Source: an uncultured Muribaculaceae bacterium
GTDB lineage: Bacteria > Bacteroidota > Bacteroidia > Bacteroidales > Muribaculaceae
Reading direction: 5' to 3'
DNA length: 64,000 bases
NCBI GenBank assembly: GCA_910584055.1
Contig: CAJTZS010000020.1
Location: forward strand, 7,846-71,845
A program made the position numbers and the translations under genes. Position 1 is the stretch's first letter, and every line of letters starts with the position of its first letter. Under the pieces are notes generated by a model that saw nothing but the letters and a program-made list of their open reading frames with translations, had not been told where the DNA came from and ran no database searches. Positions 47,899 to 56,486 of this stretch are shown piece by piece.

Positions 47899-50208
47899 TT
47901 AGAGTATGTCTATGGAATCAAGGATAATTCCTTCTGAGAGGGCTGTTACAGTCAGCTTATGCGCTTTCGTTCTTCCAGTTATGGGAAACACAGCAATGCG
48001 CGATGCCCGGTTGTTGAGCACATTCTCCTTCCATTCTTCGCTATGAACCTTGGCGGAGAAATCAAACACCTGCGGCATTTCGTCATCAACCTTTACCGCA
48101 AACCTCAGTCCCTCCTCTTTTTCAACAGGATGTACCGGCAGGAAATTCAATCTGACCGCAACCGAATCTGCGGGAAGCCGTCCCAAATCATAGACAAGGC
48201 TGGTTCCCCTCTTAATGCCGACTGCATTTCCGGTGTGACCGAGACCGTAATGGTAAACGGGTTTACCTTCAACAAACGATTCCCCTCTTATGATTGAATA
48301 TTCCGGATTTTTCGTTTCCTCGCTTACTGCCAAGGTATCAAGCGGTTCGAAAACCGACAGCCTGCGCGGCCGCCAGTCCATTATGCCGTTCCATTTGCCT
48401 CTGTTGTCTATGCCTTTGTTATAACGGGCGGTGAGCGAGATTATGCTATCCAATGCCTGTCGGCTTCCTGCCCAGGTTGCCTTGCCATGACGAGCGAGTT
48501 GGCCGTAGAGCATCTTCTTGTTCATCTGTGCCGCGGACTGAACCGGATACCCGACGAGCTGGTAATAGGTGTCGAGACGGTCCTTGCAGATATTCCGTGA
48601 AATCTTGTCCTCTTCATCTGCAAGACGCTGATAATCATTGATGCGTGCTGAACAATATTCATCGCTCCAGAAAAGATCTGTCACCACTTTCCATTTCTCG
48701 GAACCGGGACCATACTCCTCACAGCGGGTGTTACCGAGAAATTCGGGCTTCCGGATAAAAGCAAGACGGTAATGCTCGTTCATCACAGGAAGAAGCGCCT
48801 CGGCATTGTCTTGTCCGAATTCGCGAGCCATAAAGCTTCCCATGTGACCTTGAACACCATTTCTTCCAACAGCATCCATATCCCAAGCCATATCCATGAA
48901 AAGCTCTATCTGGTACTCAGCAGGCTTGATATCCCCCACATTTAGAATCCACATTTTCCTGATGCCGCGGTCATAGGCCTCTTTCATCTGCTGATACAGC
49001 AGATAAGGACTGAAAGTGCCAAGCCAGAGGTAATCGTGGGGACAACCCCAGTAGGAGACATGGTAATAGACACCGTTGCCTCCCTTGCGGCCGCGCTCTT
49101 TCTCGGTAGGGAAATGACGGATATAACCATAGTTGTCGTCACACCACATCAATGTCACGTCTTCGGGCACCTCAAGCCCGGCATTATATACATCAAGCAC
49201 TTCCTTATAAGGTATGAACACCTGCGGTATGCCGGTGACATCCTTGTCGACATGCCTCGACAGAAGATCCCTCTGGTCCTGAAAAATCTTTGTCAGGACA
49301 TCTTTCTGCTCGTCCACGGTCTTTGCCCCGTTCATCGCCCCGTCGTGCACGCCGCGCATTCCGAGAGTATAGATTATCTCCTGACCGGCTACATCCCTCA
49401 CCCGGTCTTCCCAGAAACGGAGCACATTACGGCTATTGTTGACATAATCATATTCACCTTTTCCGCGGCACCCCCATTCCACCGCCGCACTCGATGCCAT
49501 AGGCTCGCAGTGGGAACTGCCGATATAAATACCGAACCTCTCCGCCACTTCCCGGTTGCCGGGAGTAAGGAAGAAGGGTTCGCTGCATTCGTGCATCGGT
49601 GGCCAGTAAGTGTTGGCACGAAGCCTCAGCAGCAATTCAAAAATCTTCTCAGTAGTCTTCGGTCCGATAACTCCATGCCTGTTTCCCGGCTCCATGGTCA
49701 TGGAACTCCAGGGCATAAGCCCCCAGTCCTCATCATTGATAAAGATACCACGATATTCCACCGAAGGGGAATGTTCGTTGACGTATCCTGCCGGAAGTTC
49801 AAACGTGTCTCTCTTTTCGGGCACGGCATCGGCCCACCATTCCCATGGCGAGACTCCGATAAGCCGCGACAGCTCCATTATGCCGTATGCCGCGCCATGG
49901 CTGTCATGTCCGGTAATAACCAGTTTCCCGTCTTTACCGACTTCCATTCTATATCCCTGGACATCCTTGACTTTATCGGGTTCGACACAGACCCGGATAT
50001 CGACATCATCCCCACTGACAATCATCAGAGAATCCGAAAAGACATTCCGCAAATCACGGTCAAACAACGACACGGCACTTCCGAGCACCGGCTGACAGTC
50101 ACCGGGCATCGAGAATGTGACCGGCTTTCCTCTATTGATTGAAAAACCGTTATATCCGTATGCCGTCAAAGATAGAGCCACGAACAAAAATCCGAACAGT
50201 TTTCTCAT
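47899..50208 (-). CDS. Alpha-glucuronidase, GH115
   Basis: GH115 enzymes release glucuronic acid or its 4-O-methyl ether from xylan or arabinogalactan. The start is set at ATG 50208, giving 769 residues with a signal peptide (MRKLFGFLFVALSLTAYG); the frame is open to 50328 but that part includes the promoter. Visible family features are the N-terminal alpha/beta domain (GHDSHGAAYGIMELSRL), PSVEYRGIFINDEDWGL, ANTYWPPMHE, TLGMRGVHDGAM, and MWCDDNYGYIRHFP with HVSYWGCPHDYLWLG. These are the conserved stretches of the catalytic barrel. With galactan-type enzymes nearby, glucuronic acid caps of arabinogalactan side chains are the likely target. It is the first gene of the GH115, GH43-SGNH pair. 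Confidence 0.93.
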   Translation of the reverse strand: MRKLFGFLFVALSLTAYGYNGFSINRGKPVTFSMPGDCQPVLGSAVSLFDRDLRNVFSDSLMIVSGDDVDIRVCVEPDKVKDVQGYRMEVGKDGKLVITGHDSHGAAYGIMELSRLIGVSPWEWWADAVPEKRDTFELPAGYVNEHSPSVEYRGIFINDEDWGLMPWSSMTMEPGNRHGVIGPKTTEKIFELLLRLRANTYWPPMHECSEPFFLTPGNREVAERFGIYIGSSHCEPMASSAAVEWGCRGKGEYDYVNNSRNVLRFWEDRVRDVAGQEIIYTLGMRGVHDGAMNGAKTVDEQKDVLTKIFQDQRDLLSRHVDKDVTGIPQVFIPYKEVLDVYNAGLEVPEDVTLMWCDDNYGYIRHFPTEKERGRKGGNGVYYHVSYWGCPHDYLWLGTFSPYLLYQQMKEAYDRGIRKMWILNVGDIKPAEYQIELFMDMAWDMDAVGRNGVQGHMGSFMAREFGQDNAEALLPVMNEHYRLAFIRKPEFLGNTRCEEYGPGSEKWKVVTDLFWSDEYCSARINDYQRLADEEDKISRNICKDRLDTYYQLVGYPVQSAAQMNKKMLYGQLARHGKATWAGSRQALDSIISLTARYNKGIDNRGKWNGIMDWRPRRLSVFEPLDTLAVSEETKNPEYSIIRGESFVEGKPVYHYGLGHTGNAVGIKRGTSLVYDLGRLPADSVAVRLNFLPVHPVEKEEGLRFAVKVDDEMPQVFDFSAKVHSEEWKENVLNNRASRIAVFPITGRTKAHKLTVTALSEGIILDSIDIL

Positions 50209-50234
50209 TTCATGGTTAGGTTGATTTTGCACCA

Positions 50235-50265
50235 CAAATTTATAAATAATTGGAATAACCTGAAA
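50235..50265 (-). promoter_or_regulatory. Promoter of the GH115/GH43 unit
   Basis: On the minus strand TTTC (50262-50265), 19 nt and TAAATTTG (50235-50242) match the Bacteroidetes promoter with one change in the -33 box. It sits 27 nt before the GH115 ATG, so this pair is a transcription unit separate from susCD. Confidence 0.65.
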
Positions 50266-50399
50266 TGACAGAATGTTCATAAAAAAGCGTGATTCCTTCA
50301 TAAGGCGACTTTCACCGCTAATTACCACATCTCCATACCTTCGAATAGTTCAAATACCGCTGCAAATAGACCATCCGGTCCGAAGATGCCGCCGCATTG

Positions 50400-52715
50400 T
50401 CAGTCTCCGCCGACCGATTTCTGAAGCTCGCGGGCTGTGTCAAGGAATTCGCTGACGCCCATTTCCTTGAAGAAGAGAAGGCCATGGGTGGTGCGTATCC
50501 TCGGGCTGGCGTTCTGATAGAAAAATGGCTTGCCCAACACGTGTTGTACCTGTGAAAGCTGATCCACCCATATCCGTTTGGCAAGGTCACTGAACTTACC
50601 GTCAAGCATATAGCTCGGAAACGAGGCATCGACCTGACTTGCATAACAATTGCTGAAAGCATTGTCGAAGACACTCATGGCATTGAGCGACACCGGCACA
50701 ATATGCGTGGCCTCCGAAGGCAGGAAGCGGAACCACACGTTACGATACCCCCATATCTTGAGTCCGCTGAGGTCTTCCTCCTCACTCCATGCCCGTATTG
50801 CCTCCGCAATGGTCTGAAGAACTTTATAATGTGTGTCGGGACCGCTCCCCTCCGGGTCGAAAGCCAGACTGACAACAGTAGGGCGTATCCGGCGCAGCTG
50901 ATCGAGCACAGGCTGTACATCTCGGTCGCGCGTAGGTTGCTGGGTAAAGATATCGCCGGTATAGAAACCCAAGCGCAGATGATGTATGTTGTCACTCTCT
51001 ATACCGAAAAATCCCCACACAAGTTCCTCCTCGAACTCGCGTATCATCCCTTTCAGCAGACGTATCTCGGCAGACATCTTCTCGCCGGCATAGCTACCGC
51101 GCGTCTCGGCTATAACATCCCGTATCTTCGAGGTCAGTGCCTCCACGCTGTCAATATTCCATATCTCTATGAAGTCACGCACCAGCCGATGCGCGAAACC
51201 GCGCTGACGCTCTTCCATATTGCCGGATGCCACATGGATGAGACAATGATATATATCCTTGTCGCGCTTCTCCTTATAACCCTTCTTGAAGAAGTCGGGA
51301 TATCCGAGCATTTGTATGCGCCCATCCTCAATGAAACGCAGCGTATCAGTCAAAGCTTTGACAAGGAACGTGTTGGTTACGGCATTGAAACCGGAAGTCA
51401 TGACCGCGAAATGGGATTTGTTGGTCTCGTTGCGCGACACGCGGTGGATATGCGGAAGGAAACCGAGCATAATGTCGTCATGATGCGGACCGGTGTGAAA
51501 AAATGTCTGGTCGCTCCACGATGATGTGCCAAGTGCGATCCTACGTTTGAACGAGTCTATGACCGACTGCACGGTATTATTGCCAAGATCCGGTATCATA
51601 CTGCAATATTCGTCGCCGCGCAATTCATCGACAGTCACCTTATCGCCATATTTGCCAACCCTGTTGCAATATTCAAGGACAGCCCGGTCGGTCTTCTCCT
51701 GCGTCCAGGGAGTAGAGATGTAATAATCGTATACTGACTCATGGAGCATGGACGCGGCACCACGGGTAAGATAAAAACGTGCTTTAGGCAGACACGACAA
51801 TACCGAGGCGGGATAGAGGTTTGACGGCTTTTTCTCCAGGGCATCCGCCACAACTCCGGCCTTGGCCTCGCCGGCGGCAAATATTATAGCCACACATTCC
51901 TTATTGTAAGTTATCGTGTCTAAACCTATGGTTATGACCGGTTTTGTGCGCGACACCTCTATGCCTCCGAGATCTCCCGCAGCCGCGGCCTGCGTCTCGA
52001 AGTTGGTACAGGTCAGACGTGTCGTTGAATGAGGGTCACTGCCACGGGTATTGAAAGCAATATGGCCGTCGGGGCCGATGCCGCCCAAAAAGAATCCAAT
52101 CCCCCCTTTATCGCGGATACACTGTTCATAATCCGCACACCAGTCATCAATCATGAATATGGAACGCTGCTGAAGCTCCTCAATCTTGGTTTTAGGTTCG
52201 CGATAACGCAGACCCAGGTCCACGGTCCCGTCCGGGAAAACCTCGTGGAACGACCGTCCCCCGGCAAGAGGGATTTCATTGCAGTTTATAAACTGGCCCC
52301 TTGCAGGGTCGAGCCCGAAATCATGGACATAATATTTTTGCACATAGTTGTAGAAACTATTGTGTTGACGCGGATCTATCGGATAAAATTCATCTATCTG
52401 CACAAAACGAAGTCCGCTCAGGTCGGGCTTACGACTAACGCACAAACCGCTTTCTTCGCGCATCCGGCGCCCATCATCTGTGTTCCATTGATTCAAGGCT
52501 CGTCTCACCCATTCTATGAAATATTCAGGGGTCTTACCTGTAGGCAGGCTTATCACCCCCTCCGGATTGTCATTAACCCACTCAAGGAATCTCATTGCCG
52601 CCAATTTCCCGAGTCTCGGGAAATTGTCTACCATGATATACGGCACGTTTGTATGGAAACGGTGTGTCACGCCGTTATTATAGGCTCTCTCTACGTTACT
52701 GAAAATAGGGTTCAT
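50400..52715 (-). CDS. Glucosamine-6-phosphate deaminase-like / LmbE-like fusion
   Basis: The 771-residue protein joins two enzymes. Residues about 30-330 are NagB-like, with SLPTGKTPEYFIEW and the phosphosugar motif GGIGPDGHIAFNTRGSDP, expected to convert glucosamine-6-phosphate to fructose-6-phosphate. From about residue 400 the PIG-L/LmbE fold begins (HTGPHHDDIMLGFLPHI, with the metal-binding His-Asp-Asp), the family of N-acetylglucosaminyl deacetylases. I know this fusion as common in Bacteroidales. It has no signal peptide, so it is cytoplasmic and concerns amino-sugar metabolism; it is not part of the secreted polysaccharide machinery. No clear TAnnTTTG box is visible upstream. Confidence 0.88.
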   Translation of the reverse strand: MNPIFSNVERAYNNGVTHRFHTNVPYIMVDNFPRLGKLAAMRFLEWVNDNPEGVISLPTGKTPEYFIEWVRRALNQWNTDDGRRMREESGLCVSRKPDLSGLRFVQIDEFYPIDPRQHNSFYNYVQKYYVHDFGLDPARGQFINCNEIPLAGGRSFHEVFPDGTVDLGLRYREPKTKIEELQQRSIFMIDDWCADYEQCIRDKGGIGFFLGGIGPDGHIAFNTRGSDPHSTTRLTCTNFETQAAAAGDLGGIEVSRTKPVITIGLDTITYNKECVAIIFAAGEAKAGVVADALEKKPSNLYPASVLSCLPKARFYLTRGAASMLHESVYDYYISTPWTQEKTDRAVLEYCNRVGKYGDKVTVDELRGDEYCSMIPDLGNNTVQSVIDSFKRRIALGTSSWSDQTFFHTGPHHDDIMLGFLPHIHRVSRNETNKSHFAVMTSGFNAVTNTFLVKALTDTLRFIEDGRIQMLGYPDFFKKGYKEKRDKDIYHCLIHVASGNMEERQRGFAHRLVRDFIEIWNIDSVEALTSKIRDVIAETRGSYAGEKMSAEIRLLKGMIREFEEELVWGFFGIESDNIHHLRLGFYTGDIFTQQPTRDRDVQPVLDQLRRIRPTVVSLAFDPEGSGPDTHYKVLQTIAEAIRAWSEEEDLSGLKIWGYRNVWFRFLPSEATHIVPVSLNAMSVFDNAFSNCYASQVDASFPSYMLDGKFSDLAKRIWVDQLSQVQHVLGKPFFYQNASPRIRTTHGLLFFKEMGVSEFLDTARELQKSVGGD

Positions 52716-52850
52716 GATATAAAGATTTTAGAAGTTTCAATATAAGAGGGTGTTTATTTAATGTTTGAGCATGTTTGAAAAACTCTTAGGGAGTGAACTC
52801 GTCTTGACTTATTTTTTCTTAACATCAGCGAGATAATTGGAAGGTTTTTG

Positions 52851-53483
52851 TCAGAACGACTTCAGGAAATCCATCAGATGCTTATGTTCTGACAGAGGAT
52901 AGTTGGTGAGAGAAATATAGGCATATGTTCCGGAACCGGAATCCGTATCCTTACATACAATTGAAAACAACCTGACACCTGAATATTTTTCTTCATGCAT
53001 GCACGGACTGTTCAGACCTTCCACGCACACCCAGCCGCCCAATCCGCAATTCCTGGACAGGTAATATACACCGTCGGCTTTCATGACTGCAGTGCTCATA
53101 TGGCGCACAGATAAAGTATAATACAACGTCATCGCAGCAGCCAGCCATCCGAACAGCAGGAACAGCCACCAGCTGTCGGATCTATCAGAGAAAACGCTGA
53201 AAACCGGAAACACGGCAAAAAAGACGGCGATAGCCAGACCGCCACCAACCTTCGGGACAGCCACCCATTCCAATCCGGGACATCGGCGCGCACAGATGCG
53301 CCTTACAATGGCCGTAAACCACAGTGATCCCGTGACCGCCAGAAGAATTGTCACGAAAGCTAACACCCCCAACAATATCAGCCCTGCTGCCGACATCCCC
53401 TCGATATGGTCCGACAGCAAACGGAAGCCTTTCCCCTCACTACCCCAACCAAGCAACAATAAGTTAGTCATAGTTTCATTCAC
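52851..53483 (-). CDS. Membrane protein of unknown function
   Basis: I do not recognise this 210-residue protein. It has a membrane segment near residues 31-57 (AGLILLGVLAFVTILLAVTG), two more at about 80-97 (LAIAVFFAVFPVFSVF) and 106-125 (WLFLLFGWLAAAMTLYYTL), and a C-terminal soluble domain of about 80 residues. That domain has three cysteines (SRNCGLGGWVC, SPCMHEE) and a SIVCKDTDSGSG stretch. The start at 53483 has a second ATG four codons on. It sits alone between the NagB fusion and the AT-rich zone, and 135 nt separate it from the former. Confidence 0.65.
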   Translation of the reverse strand: MNETMTNLLLLGWGSEGKGFRLLSDHIEGMSAAGLILLGVLAFVTILLAVTGSLWFTAIVRRICARRCPGLEWVAVPKVGGGLAIAVFFAVFPVFSVFSDRSDSWWLFLLFGWLAAAMTLYYTLSVRHMSTAVMKADGVYYLSRNCGLGGWVCVEGLNSPCMHEEKYSGVRLFSIVCKDTDSGSGTYAYISLTNYPLSEHKHLMDFLKSF

Positions 53484-53670
53484 TTACGTTTTGGTACAAT
53501 TATTCTCTGCTATCTCATTATATTGACCATCCGACATGGGTTCTAATCGAGATGATTCTCTGTCATGTTTGGACTCCATATGCAAATTTACGATTTTTTA
53601 GCGACATAAAAACTATATAACCACAGCTTTCAGCTAACAGTTTCAAAGTGATTAGCTGATAGCTGCTTGC

Positions 53671-53808
53671 TCATAGAGATAAACTCCCGGTTCCGGCAAA
53701 GGAGTTGTAATGGAATCTCTTTAGAAAATTATCCACATCTTCTTGTGTGTACCAATACCTATCCCCTTCGCGTAAGTAGCCGTACAAATGTACGACCAAA
53801 AAGTCAAA
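53671..53808 (-). pseudogene. Remnant of a helix-turn-helix gene, C-terminal part
   Basis: On the minus strand, 45 codons between two stops read ...YGYLREGDRYWYTQEDV then DNFLKRFHYNSF, closely matching the end of the intact gene at 54843-55151 (EKYWYTQEDVDRFLSRFHYEAF). The upstream part is replaced by unrelated sequence with a stop at 53809-53811. This is a decayed paralogue, so the accessory region has lost or duplicated this control gene at least once. Confidence 0.82.
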
Positions 53809-54363
53809 TCAAGTTTTTTGTCTGTATTTTTCCGATATTCCCTCAACTGGCCAACAGGTATGATTATATACAAACAAATCCATAATTTCCTCCCAAAATT
53901 TACATTCCGGAATCACCTGATAATCAATGCCCGTAAATTTGACTAAAACCAATAAAAAACGATGGACAAACAATTAATTATTTACTAATCTCCTGAATAG
54001 CAATAAGATATTTTGCACATATCGCTTAATATTCCTCTTCGTTGAAGAAATCTATTATGGCTGATTGTTAGCTATTTATGTAAATAGACTTTGGAATAGA
54101 CAATTGTATTTTGCAGTAAAAAGCGATGGAATGCAACTGTTCAAAAATCAACAAATCTGAAAAGATAAATCTTGTTGCTGTTCACAAAACATGAATATTG
54201 AACAGAAACCTACAAAGAAGGTGAGACCGATTCTATGGGTGGAACATCTTCATTATTTTCAGTATCTGAAACACTGGTGCGAATTTACTAAATTATAGGC
54301 AAGTTGACAAATTTCGGGCGAGCTAAATATCTGTAAATAGATAAGTTTATTTTGCGGTATAAC

Positions 54364-54416
54364 AACACAAAAAGCGATTGACAAGTTTATTTATTCGCTT
54401 GTCAATCGCTTGTGTT
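54364..54416. other. Long hairpin with GATTGACAAG arms
   Basis: AGCGATTGACAAG (54373-54385) pairs perfectly with CTTGTCAATCGCT (54398-54410), and AACACA/TGTGTT extends it across a 3-nt bulge. The same word GCGATTGACAA recurs at 54561-54571. No T-run follows on either strand, so function as a terminator is uncertain; a protein-binding or recombination site is possible. Confidence 0.6.
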
Positions 54417-54608
54417 TTAATTATTTAGAATGTAAAATACAGCTGATTTCCAATCAATATTCCTCCTCATTGAATAACAGCAATATATCTGATTAGCAAT
54501 ATTTTATAAGTGAGAATCGTATTTGAAACAAACAAAATCGGCTACCTGAGACCATCAAAGGCGATTGACAAATTAATCAGACAAATAATCAAGGCAAACA
54601 AATTACTC

Positions 54609-54674
54609 ATTACGACAAACAAATACGTGGTCAATGAACTCGTTTCACTGTGTTTATTACGACAAACAAATACG
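54609..54674 (+). repeat. Exact 19-bp direct repeat
   Basis: ATTACGACAAACAAATACG occurs at 54609-54627 and 54656-54674, 47 bp apart start to start. Related ACAAA words (GACAAATTA, GACAAATAATC, GACAAACAAACTGG) fill the surrounding 150 bp. The arrangement resembles binding-site clusters; no function is assigned. Confidence 0.85.
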
Positions 54675-54791
54675 ACAAATTATCTGACAAACAAACTGGC
54701 AAATTAATTTGTCCTCTCAACAGAGGACGAGTATTATTATTTTAGGAGGATTGTTATAAAATAAGGCTGTGTTGAATTAGACGTTACATAA

Positions 54792-54839
54792 TAAAAACAG
54801 CGTTCCCAAAAGTTGTGAAAAATTTTTGGAAACGCTGTT
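54792..54839 (-). terminator. Terminator of the helix-turn-helix gene
   Basis: AACAGCGTT and AACGCTGTT (54796-54804, 54831-54839) with inner CCAAAA/TTTTGG form a long stem with one mismatch, and on the minus strand a T-run follows. It begins 4 nt after the stop at 54843. Confidence 0.8.
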
Positions 54840-54842
54840 CAT

Positions 54843-55151
54843 TTATGGCAGTCTCTCTTCGCCAACAGAGAAGGCTTCATAATGAAACCGACTTAAAAAT
54901 CGGTCAACATCTTCTTGTGTGTACCAATACTTCTCGCCACATTGAGAATAGCTGAGATGCCCATTGTCTCGTAATTTCTTTAGATATTTGTCTTTAATAT
55001 TGAGAAGAGCCATGAGTGCTTTGTTGTCGTAAACTCTTGACTTATCTGTCTTTTCGGTTCGTGTTGGTCGTTTGTGCTGGTTTTCCAACAAATCAAGAAT
55101 CCGATTCAACAGTTCTCTATCGCTAAGATTTCGGGATTCAGGCTTCATCAT
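54843..55151 (-). CDS. Helix-turn-helix DNA-binding protein (excisionase-like)
   Basis: A 102-residue protein with a charged N-terminus (SDRELLNRILDLLENQHK) and a winged-helix/excisionase-type domain: YDNKALMALLNIKDKYLKKLRDNG, then SYSQCGEKYWYTQEDVDRFL. Small proteins of this kind are standard in Bacteroides conjugative and mobilisable elements, where some control excision. It is transcribed toward the chromosome side and ends in a terminator. A degraded paralogue lies 1 kb downstream. Upstream are two direct repeats that may be its operator. A direct role in excision is inference. Confidence 0.85.
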   Translation of the reverse strand: MMKPESRNLSDRELLNRILDLLENQHKRPTRTEKTDKSRVYDNKALMALLNIKDKYLKKLRDNGHLSYSQCGEKYWYTQEDVDRFLSRFHYEAFSVGEERLP

Positions 55152-55164
55152 AACAGATATGTAT

Positions 55165-55224
55165 GTTGGAGTATGATATTAAAGCTATCTTATCCGGACA
55201 TAGCTGATAGTTGGAGAATGACAT
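55165..55224 (-). promoter_or_regulatory. Direct-repeat operator candidate upstream of the HTH gene
   Basis: GTTGGAGTATGATAT (55165-55179) and GTTGGAGAATGACAT (55210-55224) agree at 13 of 15 positions, 45 bp apart, about four and a half helical turns. AGCTAT/ATAGCT (55183-55205) lies between them as a short inverted repeat. The first copy begins 13 bp before the gene start, where an autoregulator could bind. Confidence 0.45.
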
Positions 55225-55606
55225 ATTTCCGGGTGGATGTGCAGCTATGAACAGAACTGCGATTCTTTGTTTTGGATGTTTCATATTCTTACGGGTTTAG
55301 TGGGTGGATTTGCCGTACATGACACGATAAAGACGGTCCGTATTCCGGACTACGGGTAGCCAATACCAATGTCTATGATGGCGGGGATTTTCAAAAGCCG
55401 TCACGAGGGATAGACGTGCTTTTGCTTTTGAACGTGTAACGATGGCAATGGGCAAAAGGATTGCTGACTGCCAGCGATTTCCCAACTTTTCCATAAAGTT
55501 TCCCAACATTTCCCAACCTGAAATTTCGGCTTAAACAAACGGCCATATTCCGGTTGTTTCTATGTCGAATCCGATACGTTACGGACTTGACACCGGCAAC
55601 GGATTT

Positions 55607-55738
55607 GGTTCGATTCGCACGTGGAATCAAACTAAATCATCCCCAATATTGGTTCGGGTATCCAATGGAATCGAACTGAATAAAACTCAATTTCGGTTCG
55701 GGTGGCAAACGGAATCAAACCGATTCTTATACACCCCG
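55607..55738. repeat. Three diverged 44-bp tandem repeats
   Basis: Copies start at 55607, 55651 and 55695, exactly 44 bp apart. Each begins GGTTCG and has GGAATC(A/G)AAC in the middle, with more variation to the right. The conserved half-sites (GGTTCG...GGAATC) suggest iterated protein-binding sites such as integrase arm sites, relaxosome sites or iterons. There are no spacers, so this is not CRISPR. Confidence 0.85.
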
Positions 55739-55964
55739 TCTTCCATCACACGGATTATTCCCTTAAATTTTTATGGCACAAAAAAATGTCATATCAATCC
55801 GCATAGCGGACTGATACAGTGATTGCTATGCTCTTTTGAAAGGCAATCGGCGACAGCAATCCAAATCTTAACGTGTCTTAAAAAAACAAGGTACTACCCA
55901 AGGAATACCTTACCCGCCTCCGGGCGTATGGCGAACTTTGCAGCGTAAACACTAAATCCGAAAA

Positions 55965-56087
55965 ATGAAAATGGAAACAAAAACGCTCAAACGCCTCGCA
56001 GGGGCAATCCGGGAATACCGGGACAGAATGATTATGGCGGCCGCTTGCCGCATGATGTCTCACTTCTTCAAAAAGTATGGCCGATGA
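55965..56087 (+). CDS. Small basic protein coupled to the downstream HTH gene
   Basis: A 40-codon frame starts ATG 55965 and ends at a TGA whose first bases overlap the next gene's ATG (ATGA, 56084-56087). The product (METKTLKRLAGAIREYRDRM, then AAACRMMSHFFKKYGR) is basic and likely helical. The overlap and the composition similar to the following gene support translation. I know no family for it. It may serve as a leader ORF that couples translation, or encode a small regulator. Confidence 0.5.
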   Translation: MKMETKTLKRLAGAIREYRDRMIMAAACRMMSHFFKKYGR

Positions 56088-56413
56088 GAACAGCGGAATG
56101 CAATATGCTCATGCAGGTAATACTGGAATTGAGATCGGAGATCCGGGGCATGAAGGATGGTCTTGACAGCAAGATAGACCAAGTGGCGAAAAGAGTAACC
56201 GAGGCATTTCAGGGTTTCGGCATACTCGACCCAGATGAAGAGCTGTGGACAGAGCAGCAGGTCTGCGAGAGGTACCACGTATCACGCCGCACGATGTACG
56301 AACATCGGAAAAGCGGGAGAATCCCCTTCATCAAGACAGGCAGCGGGAAGAACTGCAAGATCAAATACCGCAAGGCTGACGTAATAGAGTTCTTTTCAAC
56401 GCTCAACGCATGA
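56084..56413 (+). CDS. Helix-turn-helix regulator of the conjugative element
   Basis: Start ATG 56084 (MRTAECNMLMQVILELRSEI) gives 109 residues; the frame is open from 56045 but that would overlap the small ORF fully. A coiled-coil-like N-terminus (GMKDGLDSKIDQVAKRVTEA) precedes a MerR/excisionase-type helix-turn-helix: LWTEQQVCERYHVSRRTMYE, HRKSGRIPFIKTGSG and YRKADVIEFFSTL. Such proteins head the accessory operons of Bacteroides conjugative transposons. It is followed 73 nt later by the DUF4099/DUF3945 gene. It differs in sequence from the minus-strand HTH protein at 54.8 kb. Confidence 0.85.
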   Translation: MRTAECNMLMQVILELRSEIRGMKDGLDSKIDQVAKRVTEAFQGFGILDPDEELWTEQQVCERYHVSRRTMYEHRKSGRIPFIKTGSGKNCKIKYRKADVIEFFSTLNA

Positions 56414-56486
56414 CACACCTACACTACACAAAATAATTCCGTGCCATTTCGGTGGCACAAGTTTCTAACCCAAAACACTTTCAATT

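Larger units (their letters stand above)
53484..54842. other. AT-rich gene-poor zone at the border of the accessory region
   Basis: About 1.36 kb without a credible intact gene. It contains the fragment of a helix-turn-helix gene (53671-53808), a diverged internal duplication in which AATATTCCTC and TGTAAATAGA blocks recur near 54028-54110 and again near 54330-54475, a strong hairpin (54364-54416), a 19-bp direct repeat (54609-54674), and a terminator (54792-54839). Composition is much richer in A+T than the flanks. Decay products of earlier insertions or an element end would look like this. Confidence 0.7.
55152..55964. other. Non-coding zone between the two divergent HTH genes
   Basis: About 0.8 kb with no convincing gene. 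It holds the operator-like repeats near 55.2 kb and three 44-bp tandem repeats at 55607-55738. The ORF that crosses the repeats has a period that is not a multiple of three. The near-match GAACTTTG at 55933-55940 could be a -7 box for the following operon. Confidence 0.6.

Noticed and set aside
54510..54707. 65-residue ORF in the AT-rich zone
   Set aside because: It consists largely of ACAAA-type direct repeats and Asn/Lys/Leu codons from AT-rich DNA; no domain or context supports it.
55607..55738. tRNA T-loop-like GGTTCGATTC words, or a CRISPR array
   Set aside because: No acceptor, D or anticodon arms can be formed, and the repeats are contiguous without spacers.
55562..55822. 86-residue ORF across the 44-bp repeats
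   Set aside because: Period 44 is not a multiple of three, so the repeats are not protein repeats; no family resemblance and no start signal.
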